Numbered from the stretch's first letter, positions 36,363-46,234 are shown. The stretch is 48,270 bases of DNA from a bacterium (GCA_021372535.1 JAJFUH010000229.1:1-48270); one strand, 5' to 3'. Notes: generated from the sequence alone by a model not told the origin. Translations and numbers: made by a program.

Positions 36363-39300
36363 TCATTTCCGCCATGTTTTCCCGGGAGTTTCCAGCAGAT
36401 TCAGAAAAAGCTTCTTTGCCACTACGGACTGCGGAGTATCGGAAGCGAGTTCCGGCACGATCCGCAGGGTGCAGAGAAACACCTGGCCTTCACCGAACGG
36501 CGTGCGGGAGAGGGCGGTCACGATGTCTCTCCGGTTTTCGCAGGCGAGGGCAACGAGCACTTCCGAACCGAGACGGTTCATGTCGATACCCCATATATCG
36601 CCGCGGTAGAATACCTGGTATTCCCAGCTCATCGCCTGCGACTGCGGAAGTCCTGCAAAAACGGGGCTTTCCCCTGTAATAAACCTGCCGTCGGCCCCCC
36701 AGTGTACGCTCCGATAGTACTCCACGGACGGATGCCTGTAGAGATTGTCCATGACATGCTGAGCCCAGAGATCGGGCTGGTCGAGAATAATAAGCGTCGT
36801 TCCGTTCGCCACCCGGTCCATGACCGCATTGATGTACCTGCTCCGGTAGGACGCCCTGCCGACTTTATCGAAATCATGCGGGCCGATGACGATAAAATCC
36901 GGGTCGGGTGCCTCGGGATCGAATGCGGGCAGGGTAATACCCCTCGACTCCTTCAGAAACCTGTTGATGATCCCCGTAGTGTCGATGACAGCGCCCGTGC
37001 CACTGATGCCTGGCCCGGTATGGTAATCGACAACAAACAGCTCATCATGACCCGAGGCTTTAACCTCCGATTTCTTTTTAAGCTCGGCGGTAAGTGTATA
37101 GTATCCGGGCTTCCGCACCGCGGGGAGTGTGATTCCCTCGACGAGCAGCTCGCCGAATTCCTCTCCGCCGGTCACGGTTACCGGATAACTGCCGGAGTAA
37201 ACAACAGCGCCGTCGGGGTCGTCGAGCCGTATCTCAAGGGTATGCTTACCGTTGAGACCGGCTTCGTTGACGATAAAGAAGTCGGCCACCGGAACAGCGC
37301 CGTCAGGAAGCACCTTGTCGCGTATCTTGACTGCGATATAGAGCGGCTGGGCATAGTATGATAATATCGAGGGATCGGCTGTTGGATAACGGTATACGTC
37401 CACGATGTCCTCGGCAGTAACGGGCGCCGCCCACCCGTTGAGATTATAACCGTCCGAAATATTACCCATCCGGACGTTTTCAAGAACGCGCCCGTGGAAG
37501 TAATGGAGGCTCCGTCCCATGCTCAGGGTCAGGTCATCGACAGTGGGAAATGAAGTCCTGAAACCGCTCTCGTCGAGAAAACGGCTATAGGAATCGAACC
37601 AGGAAAGATGCTCCTGCTCCCTGAAACCGGAAGCGCCCGTCCTGGCAAGCTCGTTCTTTATCTTTTCGAGGCGCATCATGGTTCCCCACTGACCCTCCTC
37701 GCCCCAGAAGATGATCTCATCCGGTTCGAGACGGTGAACGGAATCGCCGTACGCAACGGTGCCGCGCATGTAGAACCGCGGATTGTTGTAAATGTCGTCC
37801 ACATATCCGGGATACCGGAACCAGTGGTGATGATCCCACCAGCCGTGATAGTAGAGCGAATCATCGAACGGTTTCATGTGAAGTTTATACGGGTCGTGCG
37901 CGAGACGGGTAAAGGTATCGAATCCCTTGTCACGGTTCCGGTCGCTGTCGTAGGTTATGATACGGCCGGGATCGAGTTTGTGAACCATCTTCATGTTGAA
38001 GATATCGTCTTCGCTCGGCGGATTCTGCGCCTCGTTTTTCATGTTGTAAATGACCATGGAAGGACTTGAGCGGTCGCGCTTGACCATTCTCACGAACTTC
38101 TCTCGGCGCCAGATCATGGCGGTTTCGTCCGGAGCGGGCATGCACCGGTATCCGGAGGGCTCTTCGTAGGACAGGAGACCGGCTTCGTCGCAGAGCTCGA
38201 TAATGTACTGCTGGCCGATGGCGCGGTGAAAGAGCATCGTGTTGTATCCGAGCATCAGGGCTGCATCGATATCGCGCTTCGCCATCACGGGTGTGGGAAA
38301 TATCCCGTTCTTCGGCCAGAATCCCCGTGTCATCGCCGCGAACAGGAAAACACGCCTGCCGTTGAGGTAAAACCGTTTGTCCCCGTTCTTTTCGCCGATA
38401 TCGAACCACCTGAATCCGAATCGCCGGCCCATGGAATCGACACTCCCGCCATCCTCAGTCCTGAACGTGGCACTCGCCACATAGAGATGAGCGTCACGGA
38501 TATTCCAGACATGGGCTTTCGGCGCCCTGACTTTGATCGGAATGGTTTTCTCTCCCGGAGGAACCGATTCAGCGGTCGTTTTTTCCCAGAGGATGTTCGA
38601 GGGATTTCCCCACTCATGGACAACGAGCGACAGCGCGCCTTCGCGGGTTTTACCCGAAGCGTTTCCGAGGGTGACGAATACTTCGACATCCGTGACCGTT
38701 GGCTTGTTCTCGACATACACGTCACCAATGAATATCTCGTCGGTCGCCCGTACATACACTCTGCCCGTGATTCCGCCGAAGCCATGCACCGCCGGAACCA
38801 AGTTCCTGCCCCAGCGGCAGAGATCGTTGTCCTCCCAGGTAAAATTGCCCACCGGATCGGTAATGCGCACATCGAGTCTGTTGGGAACACCGAAAACGAC
38901 TGTTTTTGTCGCATCAACCTCGAACGGGGTGTTCCCGATAACATCATACCCGACAAGCGTACGGTTGACAAACACTTCAGCCCTCAGGTTGACCGAATCG
39001 AACGAGAGGACAATACGTTTCCCCCTGAGCGATGAATCGAGCATAAAGGTCGTGCTCCACCATGAGACACCGCGATAATCACCGGCGATACCGATCGGAT
39101 TACCATTCGCACCCCAGTAGTGTTCCTCGATAGTTCCCGGCACGGCGACCGTTTTACCGGGCAGCCGGTCGAGCCGGTCCCATCCGCATGAGGGTTGATT
39201 CACCGGTACTTTCGAGAGATCGACCGGCGGCATGTAAACAGGGTCGTTTTTCCAGTTCGCTTCATGATCGAGACGAAGTTCCCATCCGGGTCCGGACAGT

Positions 39301-39404
39301 TCATGCTTCCAGCGGCCCGGTTCCGCTCCGGAACGGGATACATTTGCCAATAAAAGAAGCAGCGTAAAGAAATAAAACCTCCGAAAAACACTACAGACGC
39401 TCAT
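36363..39404 (-). CDS. Secreted glycoside hydrolase family 2 protein (paralogue)
   Basis: A signal peptide (FYFFTLLLLLANVSRSGA) precedes the same domain order as the GH2 at 692: jelly-roll sugar-binding domain, Ig-like domain, TIM barrel and C-terminal Rossmann-like module. The acid/base is probably E458 (MVIYNMKNE) and the nucleophile one of E569/E570 (FWGEEGQWG). Roughly 60% identical by eye to the first copy. It is convergent with the MttB-family gene, leaving 90 bases between stops, and it lies downstream of the GH42-like gene on the same strand. Probably exported and active on an oligosaccharide of the same class; the exact glycan is unknown. Confidence 0.88.
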   Translation of the reverse strand: MSVCSVFRRFYFFTLLLLLANVSRSGAEPGRWKHELSGPGWELRLDHEANWKNDPVYMPPVDLSKVPVNQPSCGWDRLDRLPGKTVAVPGTIEEHYWGANGNPIGIAGDYRGVSWWSTTFMLDSSLRGKRIVLSFDSVNLRAEVFVNRTLVGYDVIGNTPFEVDATKTVVFGVPNRLDVRITDPVGNFTWEDNDLCRWGRNLVPAVHGFGGITGRVYVRATDEIFIGDVYVENKPTVTDVEVFVTLGNASGKTREGALSLVVHEWGNPSNILWEKTTAESVPPGEKTIPIKVRAPKAHVWNIRDAHLYVASATFRTEDGGSVDSMGRRFGFRWFDIGEKNGDKRFYLNGRRVFLFAAMTRGFWPKNGIFPTPVMAKRDIDAALMLGYNTMLFHRAIGQQYIIELCDEAGLLSYEEPSGYRCMPAPDETAMIWRREKFVRMVKRDRSSPSMVIYNMKNEAQNPPSEDDIFNMKMVHKLDPGRIITYDSDRNRDKGFDTFTRLAHDPYKLHMKPFDDSLYYHGWWDHHHWFRYPGYVDDIYNNPRFYMRGTVAYGDSVHRLEPDEIIFWGEEGQWGTMMRLEKIKNELARTGASGFREQEHLSWFDSYSRFLDESGFRTSFPTVDDLTLSMGRSLHYFHGRVLENVRMGNISDGYNLNGWAAPVTAEDIVDVYRYPTADPSILSYYAQPLYIAVKIRDKVLPDGAVPVADFFIVNEAGLNGKHTLEIRLDDPDGAVVYSGSYPVTVTGGEEFGELLVEGITLPAVRKPGYYTLTAELKKKSEVKASGHDELFVVDYHTGPGISGTGAVIDTTGIINRFLKESRGITLPAFDPEAPDPDFIVIGPHDFDKVGRASYRSRYINAVMDRVANGTTLIILDQPDLWAQHVMDNLYRHPSVEYYRSVHWGADGRFITGESPVFAGLPQSQAMSWEYQVFYRGDIWGIDMNRLGSEVLVALACENRRDIVTALSRTPFGEGQVFLCTLRIVPELASDTPQSVVAKKLFLNLLETPGKTWRK

Positions 39405-39450
39405 ATACCCCGTCCTTTATCAATATGTTACGATTCACAAAATACAATAG

Positions 39451-39490
39451 AACACGGATTTACGCGGATTGGGTGGATTTTCACAGATTT
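39451..39490. repeat. Interspersed GGATTTACGCGGATT repeat, copy 2
   Basis: Core GGATTTACGCGGATTGGG followed by TGGATTTTCACAG. Related to 3748-3770 and 43827-43866. Confidence 0.65.
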
Positions 39491-39615
39491 GTATATAAAA
39501 ATATTAAATATATCTAATCATTGACAATTCGTAACCCAAATTTATCTGAAAATGCATTTATTGTTCCCCTGGGCTGAAGTACCGTCATGGTGTCCGGAGT
39601 CCTTGTTAAGCCGTC

Positions 39616-39639
39616 ATTCCCGAATCTTTAATCGGGAAT
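39616..39639. repeat. REP-like hairpin ATTCCCGA/TCGGGAAT
   Basis: An 8-bp stem in the context GTC...ATCC, like the inner hairpin at 15586-15607 and the weaker 25716-25743 copy. Confidence 0.6.
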
Positions 39640-39724
39640 CCATGTGCAGCCTGTATATATTTATCATCTGTCGATGTGACTATCTATGGTCATTGAAATT
39701 TTTCATAATTCCGGTTAATACTGT

Positions 39725-41734
39725 TTATTCGCCCGGCGTTACGAGCAGTTTATACATTGCTACTTCGCCTCCCGTTTTGGGGAACGTAAACCGCCATATG
39801 GGCAAATCACGTTTTATGCCGAGTTCATCGCACAGCACCGTAAAAAACGTATTCCATCCCGTTTGCCGGAGGGCAAGCCTGCTGTCACCGAACGGCATCG
39901 CGGAGAAAACAATCACCTCTCCCCTGCCGAGCGAGCGGCTGTAAACCGCCGGGGTGCCATCCTCGTACGTGAAGAGCACTTCAGCTCCGGCGGGGATGTT
40001 GAGCGTTCGCGCCGTCACACCTTTTTTCCCGGGCTGAAGTATGAGCCGGTCGATACCCTTGAATCTCTGAGAGCCTTCCGTCGCCGGAAGCATATGCGAG
40101 GCCTCACGGTTCTTTCCGAGCGGAGCCCCCATAAGGCGTTTACGGAACGAAGCCAGCGAGCCTGTCTCGATATCGGAAATCAGCGCATCGGGATCGAGGA
40201 TAACGAGAGTTGCTCCCTGTTCGACACGGCTGATAAGCTTTTCAGCAAACTCGCGGGAGACATACGAAAGCTGGGGAGCTATTATCAGACGGGCGTCATC
40301 GAGCGACTGAAGTCCACGCCTGACATGATTTTCGCTGACAAAGGAATACCACGCACCGAGCTTTTCACCGAGGAGCGCATGAAGCATATAGTGGCCGTTC
40401 AGAAGGTCGTCGTTCACCGCATTCCGTGAATCATCGCTGAACAGCACTGCTATTTCCGCCTTCTTGGGAATATCGAGCGCGGGAAGGTCTTTCCAGAGCC
40501 TGCTCAGGCGGAGGATTTCACGGTAGTACTCCCGATGGGGAAACCGTGAAGCGCCGAACCATTCAAGATGAGTCACTCCCGCTTTTGCAGCCTGGCTGGT
40601 CAGCTCACGGAGCCCATCCGGCGTCGGCAGGCCGTTTTCGAGAAATCCCTCCATGATGATCTTCGATGGTTTCCCCGCCGCGAGGTCGGTGATGAGCTTT
40701 GCGACAAACCCGACATGGTAGAGCGCCCGTTCACGGCCATCCTGAGTAAAGTTGCGCGTGGGATACGGGTCTGCGGAAAAGCTGTCGGTCACCTCATATA
40801 TGGCGGATTGATCGATACGGTCGATGGAATTCGGGACATCCTTGTTGATGAAATCCATGATATTTATGGCGTTACGGTTATAGGCATGGTATTCGATGCC
40901 GGGGGCGTAGCGGTGCACGAGATCGTACTGCGGCTTGGCGGCTTTATAGAGTTGCCCGTTGAGCCAGCGCCAGACCGCTATCCGCATGAGCGCAACATCG
41001 TGGGGAGACCTGTTGAGGACAGCGGGATCCGTCATTTCCCATGGTCGCGCCAGGGTCGTGTCCTCCGCCGTGAGGGCAATCGTTATACCATATTTTTCCC
41101 TGAGCTCACGGTTTACCTGATCGACTGCTCCGGGCGCTCTGGCAGTCCCGGCCCAGTTAAACGGTTCATCCTGTCCCAGCACACATGAAAGCCATGGTTT
41201 ATCGCCGTACTTTTTAAGCCATTCCTCGGTCCCGGCGCGGGCGGCCTCGATGAAACGGGGGTCCCAGCAGGCGACAAGACCGTGCTCCCAGCTTTGATAA
41301 ACCTCGGAAAATACAAATGTGGCTCCTGCCTTTTTCGCTGCATTTGAATATGCCGTCAGGGGAGCCATGATGGGAAATTTCATGCCGTATTTTTCATTGA
41401 ATTCGTTCACCACCGGCTCGCCGAGACTGGCAATGGCCTCGAGCGCAAAAGGCCCGTCGATGCCTGCCGCCGCGCTTTCGAGGAGAAAGTGATGCTGCTC
41501 GGAAGCCCAGGTTTCATCGGTGTACCCTTTTGTCCTGCCATAGAGGCCATAATAGAACGATGTCACCTTGCGATCGATGCGCCGGTCGGTGAGCACTGTT
41601 TCATACACCGCGCCGGGACGGTCGACGATAAAGGGATCGGTCTGCGCAGGCGCCGGAGTACCCGCACAAAACAGGAGCAGGAAAAAACCTCCATACAGCA
41701 GCATATCACGGCGGTACCATTTCAGAAATTCCAT
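39725..41734 (-). CDS. Exported GH42-like protein, putative glycosidase
   Basis: A membrane-anchor or signal segment (LLYGGFFLLLFCAGTPAPA) is followed by a TIM-barrel-like region and, from about residue 430, a flavodoxin-like module (DIPKKAEIAVLFSDDS, ARLIIAPQLSYV, GATLVILDPDAL) as in beta-galactosidase trimerisation domains of GH42. A putative acid/base is E190 in GQDEPFNW, although GH42 normally has NE at this point; the nucleophile I cannot place with confidence. The final ~120 residues form a beta-sandwich-like tail. It starts 23 bases after the RidA-like gene, with GGGAGAG before the ATG, so it is in one operon with that gene. Activity unproven. Confidence 0.65.
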   Translation of the reverse strand: MEFLKWYRRDMLLYGGFFLLLFCAGTPAPAQTDPFIVDRPGAVYETVLTDRRIDRKVTSFYYGLYGRTKGYTDETWASEQHHFLLESAAAGIDGPFALEAIASLGEPVVNEFNEKYGMKFPIMAPLTAYSNAAKKAGATFVFSEVYQSWEHGLVACWDPRFIEAARAGTEEWLKKYGDKPWLSCVLGQDEPFNWAGTARAPGAVDQVNRELREKYGITIALTAEDTTLARPWEMTDPAVLNRSPHDVALMRIAVWRWLNGQLYKAAKPQYDLVHRYAPGIEYHAYNRNAINIMDFINKDVPNSIDRIDQSAIYEVTDSFSADPYPTRNFTQDGRERALYHVGFVAKLITDLAAGKPSKIIMEGFLENGLPTPDGLRELTSQAAKAGVTHLEWFGASRFPHREYYREILRLSRLWKDLPALDIPKKAEIAVLFSDDSRNAVNDDLLNGHYMLHALLGEKLGAWYSFVSENHVRRGLQSLDDARLIIAPQLSYVSREFAEKLISRVEQGATLVILDPDALISDIETGSLASFRKRLMGAPLGKNREASHMLPATEGSQRFKGIDRLILQPGKKGVTARTLNIPAGAEVLFTYEDGTPAVYSRSLGRGEVIVFSAMPFGDSRLALRQTGWNTFFTVLCDELGIKRDLPIWRFTFPKTGGEVAMYKLLVTPGE

Positions 41735-41757
41735 GATTCTCTCCCTGTGAATGCTCT

Positions 41758-42354
41758 TTACTTTCTCACCACCGCTATGGCGTTGGTCTCGACAAACTGT
41801 TCGGGGCCGAAAAGTTTCACGACCTGCATGTTGGTCATGGCGTGCTGGCCTTTTGGAAAATATTCCTTGATGAGTTTACGGACGACCGGTCCCGCAGCGC
41901 CGATATTTTTCCCGCCCGCGTCGGGGTCCATGAAACTCTGGAGAAACACCACATCGTCCATGGTGGCGCCATAATGTTCAAGCACCGCTTTCATGTTTTC
42001 GAGGGTCTGTCTGAACTGGGTCTCGAAGTCCTCGCCGACCGTCACCTTGTCATACTCCCATGTTTTGTCCTTCACCCGGCTGTGAGAGAGCTGCCCGGCA
42101 ACGAATATCAGATTGCCGACCTTAACTCCCTGGGCATAGTTGGCATCTTTTTCCCAAGGCACGCCGAATCCGAATTTTTCAGGGACAAACGACTCCTTAT
42201 ATTCGGTAAGCGCTTTGAGCGCCTCCTCACGGGCAATGGCACGCATGGCGGCATCTTCCCTGTTTTTCTGAGAAAGATCATGGCTGCACCCGGACAAGAG
42301 AGCGATACATCCGACTGCACCGAACAACAGCGCCGATATGATTTCACGCTTCAT
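41758..42354 (-). CDS. RidA-like domain lipoprotein, exported
   Basis: The ATG at 42354 follows GAGG at short spacing; the frame is open to 42423. The protein starts with a lipoprotein signal and lipobox (LLSGC, C23), then a RidA/YjgF-like domain (VKVGNLIFVAGQLSH, FETQFRQTLENMKAVLEHYG, VVFLQSF). In true RidA an Arg near the C-terminus is essential for imine hydrolysis. The matching segment (HAMTNMQVVKLF) has no Arg, so deaminase activity is doubtful. It is unusual for this normally cytosolic fold to be exported. Co-transcribed with the GH42-like gene. Confidence 0.75.
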   Translation of the reverse strand: MKREIISALLFGAVGCIALLSGCSHDLSQKNREDAAMRAIAREEALKALTEYKESFVPEKFGFGVPWEKDANYAQGVKVGNLIFVAGQLSHSRVKDKTWEYDKVTVGEDFETQFRQTLENMKAVLEHYGATMDDVVFLQSFMDPDAGGKNIGAAGPVVRKLIKEYFPKGQHAMTNMQVVKLFGPEQFVETNAIAVVRK

Positions 42355-42415
42355 TCCTCTATCCTCCCCTGACTGTCTCCTGAAATATCTCTTTGTCTCT
42401 CTGCCCTTTTGCCCC

Positions 42416-43681
42416 TTAATCATCTATAGCCTGATACACCAGTACCCGGTAGGTGTTGACGAGCGTCTTGTCCCAGTAGGAACCCATCTGAGACATGAAG
42501 ATGCCGATCATGTCCTCTTCCGGATCGATCCAGAAACGGGTGTAATAAGCGCCATCCCAGCCCACGATTCCGAGTGATTCGAGCTCGTCATACTTGCCCC
42601 GCTCCGACCGTATCCCGAATCCGTATCCGAACTTGTCGCCGCTGTTGGGGCGAAAAGCCGAATACAGGTCGCCGATGGAATTTGTGGTCATGAGCTCGAC
42701 CGTTTTACGGCTCAGTATGCGAACGCCGTCAAGCTTACCGCCGTTCAGAATCATCTGCGCGAACCGCAGGTAGTCGGGTGCGGTCGACACGAGCCCTGCG
42801 CCTCCCGAGAAATAGGTCTGTGTGCACAGGTATGCGGGGTCGACGGCATCCTTTGTAAAACCGCCCTTCGGATTGAGCGAATAGAGCCGTGCCAGCCGAG
42901 GGAGTTTTTCCTTCGGGAGGACGAGGTATGTGTCATTCATGTTGAGGGGAAGAAATATGCGCTCACGGAGAAATTCATCGAATGTTTTGCCCGATACAAC
43001 TTCAACAAGGTACCCGAGCACATCGATCGACATGCCGTAATGAAATTCCTCTCCGGGATTGCTGATGAGCGGCAGCCCGGCCAGTTTTCTGATCATTTCG
43101 CCGATGGTTCCCTGTGTCGGTGTAAGGCCGACGGTCATTCCCGCTTTTTTATAGAGATCTGACTGGAGACCATCGCCATAGGTAATCCCGGAGGTATGGT
43201 TCAGGAGATTCCGGATGGTGATTTCGGATTTCGCCGGGACGAGCGTATAGGAATTCCCCGTGGAAGACGGAACCATGACCTGCGGATTTTTGAATTCGGG
43301 GATATACTTCGACACCGGATCACTCAGGAGTATCCGTCCCTCTTCGTACAGAATCATCACCGCGGTGCTCGTAATAGCCTTCGACATCGAGGCGATACGG
43401 AACATGGCATCCTTCGTCATGGGTTTGCCCGCCTCGATATCCATCATGCCGAACGACTCGTAATGCGCGATTTTCCCGTGACGGGCAACGAGAGTGACCA
43501 TTCCTGTTATCTGTTTATTATCGATGTACCGCTTCATGACCGTATTGATACGGTCGAGCCGCCGGGACGACAATCCGACCTCTTCGGGCCGTGCTGTCGG
43601 GAATCCCTGGCCGAAGACCGGTACTGTCAGCATGAATACGACGGTCAGCACAGAAACGAGCGTTAATACAGTTCTTTTCAT
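42416..43681 (-). CDS. Exported class-C beta-lactamase-family serine hydrolase
   Basis: A signal peptide (LTLVSVLTVVFMLTVPVFG) precedes a beta-lactamase/EstB-type fold. The SxxK motif is S98-M-S-K101; a second motif is YG in FHYGMSIDVLG; the third (usually KTG or HxG) is WDG in VGWDGAYYT. Such periplasmic proteins act as esterases, D-aminopeptidases or penicillin-binding-like enzymes rather than true beta-lactamases. It is first in a minus-strand group with the RidA-like and GH42-like genes (61 bases to the next start). Substrate unknown. Confidence 0.82.
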   Translation of the reverse strand: MKRTVLTLVSVLTVVFMLTVPVFGQGFPTARPEEVGLSSRRLDRINTVMKRYIDNKQITGMVTLVARHGKIAHYESFGMMDIEAGKPMTKDAMFRIASMSKAITSTAVMILYEEGRILLSDPVSKYIPEFKNPQVMVPSSTGNSYTLVPAKSEITIRNLLNHTSGITYGDGLQSDLYKKAGMTVGLTPTQGTIGEMIRKLAGLPLISNPGEEFHYGMSIDVLGYLVEVVSGKTFDEFLRERIFLPLNMNDTYLVLPKEKLPRLARLYSLNPKGGFTKDAVDPAYLCTQTYFSGGAGLVSTAPDYLRFAQMILNGGKLDGVRILSRKTVELMTTNSIGDLYSAFRPNSGDKFGYGFGIRSERGKYDELESLGIVGWDGAYYTRFWIDPEEDMIGIFMSQMGSYWDKTLVNTYRVLVYQAIDD

Positions 43682-43972
43682 GGAATCCTCCTGATAGAGT
43701 TAGATTATAGCGAGTGTGTACCCTATGAAACTAAGGCTTTTACTCGAAAGCAAGCGATTTCTTCGTTACCAGAAAGAGACAATAAAACTTCCGGAAAGTA
43801 ATATATGAAGTTGATAAATATGGAATGGAACGCGGATTTACGCGGATTGGGCGGATTTACGCGGATAAAAAAATGCAGAATTTTGAAAGGTAATCTTTTT
43901 GAATTATCCGGGTTGACAATTGTTCATGGCCGATTTGAAAAATGATACGGGTGATTTATCGTGTAGCCCGAC
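43682..43972. other. Intergenic region with one repeat copy
   Basis: A 290-base spacer upstream of the serine hydrolase and downstream of the propeller gene. It contains the GGATTTACGCGGATT repeat at 43827-43866. No gene or clear promoter is seen. Confidence 0.55.
43827..43866. repeat. Interspersed GGATTTACGCGGATT repeat, copy 3
   Basis: The most complete copy: GCGGATTTACGCGGAT occurs twice in tandem with a GGGC linker. Related to 3748 and 39451. Confidence 0.7.
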
Positions 43973-46183
43973 TCATTTCACCATTACAATTTTCCCCGTT
44001 GCCGTCCGCCCGCCGCAGGTCAGTCGGGCGAAGTAGATGCCCGCCGAGACCGGCGCACCGCTGTTGTCCTTGCCGTCCCAATGGAACCGGTGTGTTCCGG
44101 CGGTCATACGTTCCGAGGCAACCTTACGGACTTTCTGGCCTGCGATGTTGTAGATGGTAAGCGTTGTGAACCCGGCATCAGGGATAACGAACTCGATGGT
44201 CGTCGAAGGGTTGAAGGGGTTGGGGAAGGAACGGATAATGGGAACCGGTTCGGGTTTCGTTTCGTTTTCATCCACTGAAGTGATGATTACTTCTCCGGTA
44301 TACCGGGAGACACCGTTGTCGGTGCCAAACCAGATGGTGTTGTTTTTTTCGATCGCGATGGCGTTGACCTTTTTATTACAGAGACCGCTGTTCTGAGTAA
44401 AAAATGTCGTCCAGTTTTCACCGTCAAAACGGCTGACACCAGCATCGGTGCCGATCCACAGAACATGGTTCATATCTTCGGCAACTGAAAGTGTATTATC
44501 GCTGACAAGACCACTGTTATCTGTTGTGTAATTCTGCAGATTTTCACCGTTATAATAATATATTCCATCATTGGATGGTATCCATATGGTGTTATTGCTG
44601 TCCGCATAAATACCATAAACCATGATTTGTTGCTCTATATTTATTGGAACATCAATGCGAATATTATCATCAGTATAAAAAGTAAGACCATAATTATTGT
44701 GCAGGAATTGTTCGGCTTTCCAGAAATAATTTTTTGAATCAATACAAAAGTAACTTCTTGTACTTTCTGACCATCCAGCCACAGCATTACGTTTTTGAGG
44801 AATATTTAAAAGTGATTTGTTTATATTTCTATAGCCCTTAAATCCGGACAAAATTCCGTTGTAATATATAAATATATGTCCGGGAAATTCTTGGGGGACA
44901 CTGTCTGCAGCTGATCGAAACAAAACATTATTGTTATAATCGACAGCAACTTCCAGTATATGTTCTTTGCGACCGTACGGGAAAATATCGCTGTAATAGA
45001 TTATCGGCAATTTATTAAGGGTGACGCCATCATAGAATAAAGCACCGTCAAAACCCGCTGTAAACCAAATGACATTGTCCGGTGACACGGCGATCGATTC
45101 ACCGATCAGTGAATATCCGTCTATGGTAAATCCGTGCCACGCCCCCTTGTCATAATACGTGATTTTATCAGTTTTGTGTCCGAACCATACGACATTATCA
45201 TGATCTATTGCAATATCGAAAAAACCCATGTCGGCAGGACCTGTGCAGGAAATATTCCCCGTGAATTTAACACCATCAAATCTGGTTAATCCATGATTCC
45301 CCGCTAACCAGATTTCTCCACCATTACCGGCTTTTACTATTCGGCATATCGATTTTTCAAGACCGTCTTCATCCAAAAACACATCTTTCTGATCATCTTT
45401 AATTCTAAAGAGGCCTTTATGGGTTCCTACCCAGAGAGCGCCCTGCGAATCCGTTTCAACAGAATAGAGGTGCCATAGTGAACTGATAACAGAGATCGAT
45501 GACCACTCGTTACCATCGTACGAAATAACTGAACCGTTGTAATCGCCGAACCAGATTGTGTTTTTATTATCGACTGCAATGGAAACAACATTGGGTTGAT
45601 ACGTATTATAAAGTGTCCACTTTTCACCATCGAACGATATGATGCCCATTCCCCAAGTACCTATCCAGATAGTATTGTTTTTATCAACCATGATCTTTTT
45701 CAATAAACCAGCCGGTGCTCCGTTATCTTGTTTGAAAAGTGTCCACTTCTGGCCATTATAACATGATACTACATTGCGTGATATAAACCATTTGATGTTA
45801 TTGTTATCAATAGTAACATCAAGAATCTGTAAGTCGCCAATTTTTTCTGTATCCTGAAACGATATCCATGTTGTTCCATCGAACCGTGAAACACCACCGT
45901 TCGTCGCTATCCATTTCACACCGTCCCGATCAACTGCAATGCCATTTATCGCATCATCAACAAGGCCGTCGTCGGTTGTATAGGCCAAAGAAGCGCCCGT
46001 CGTTTTATCATATGCAGCAAGGCCGTTCGGTGTTCCTATCCAGACCGTGTTGTTTTCAACGGCAAGAGCGGTAATGGTATCGACAATATTCGTACGGTAG
46101 GTTGTCCATGTATCTTCCGCGAAAATTGGTTGTGAAAAACAGATTAAGATAAAAACACCCTTCAAAATAAAAAAATATTTCAT
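43973..46183 (-). CDS. Exported two-component-regulator-propeller protein with sorting tail
   Basis: A signal peptide (FILKGVFILICFSQPIFA) precedes about 640 residues of short repeats with the pattern N-x-I/V-W-I/F-G-T/x-x-G-V-S-R-F-D-G-x-x-W, the Reg_prop blade motif; about a dozen or more copies are visible and would fold into two beta-propellers. There is no kinase domain. The last ~90 residues (RSFPNPFNPSTTIEF, LTIYNIAGQKVRK, GIYFARLTCGGRT) are a FlgD-like/type IX secretion C-terminal sorting domain. Predicted secreted or surface-attached. Lower GC than the enzyme genes. Confidence 0.85.
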   Translation of the reverse strand: MKYFFILKGVFILICFSQPIFAEDTWTTYRTNIVDTITALAVENNTVWIGTPNGLAAYDKTTGASLAYTTDDGLVDDAINGIAVDRDGVKWIATNGGVSRFDGTTWISFQDTEKIGDLQILDVTIDNNNIKWFISRNVVSCYNGQKWTLFKQDNGAPAGLLKKIMVDKNNTIWIGTWGMGIISFDGEKWTLYNTYQPNVVSIAVDNKNTIWFGDYNGSVISYDGNEWSSISVISSLWHLYSVETDSQGALWVGTHKGLFRIKDDQKDVFLDEDGLEKSICRIVKAGNGGEIWLAGNHGLTRFDGVKFTGNISCTGPADMGFFDIAIDHDNVVWFGHKTDKITYYDKGAWHGFTIDGYSLIGESIAVSPDNVIWFTAGFDGALFYDGVTLNKLPIIYYSDIFPYGRKEHILEVAVDYNNNVLFRSAADSVPQEFPGHIFIYYNGILSGFKGYRNINKSLLNIPQKRNAVAGWSESTRSYFCIDSKNYFWKAEQFLHNNYGLTFYTDDNIRIDVPINIEQQIMVYGIYADSNNTIWIPSNDGIYYYNGENLQNYTTDNSGLVSDNTLSVAEDMNHVLWIGTDAGVSRFDGENWTTFFTQNSGLCNKKVNAIAIEKNNTIWFGTDNGVSRYTGEVIITSVDENETKPEPVPIIRSFPNPFNPSTTIEFVIPDAGFTTLTIYNIAGQKVRKVASERMTAGTHRFHWDGKDNSGAPVSAGIYFARLTCGGRTATGKIVMVK

Positions 46184-46234
46184 TGTTTCCGCCCTTGAAC
46201 TCTTTGATATTTTAAAAAAAACGAAATTATTATG

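Larger units (their letters stand above)
39405..39724. other. Intergenic region with two repeat types
   Basis: A 320-base spacer without a gene. It holds one GGATTTACGCGGATT repeat (39451-39490) and one REP-like hairpin (39616-39639). It presumably contains the promoter of the GH2 paralogue, which I cannot pinpoint. Confidence 0.6.
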
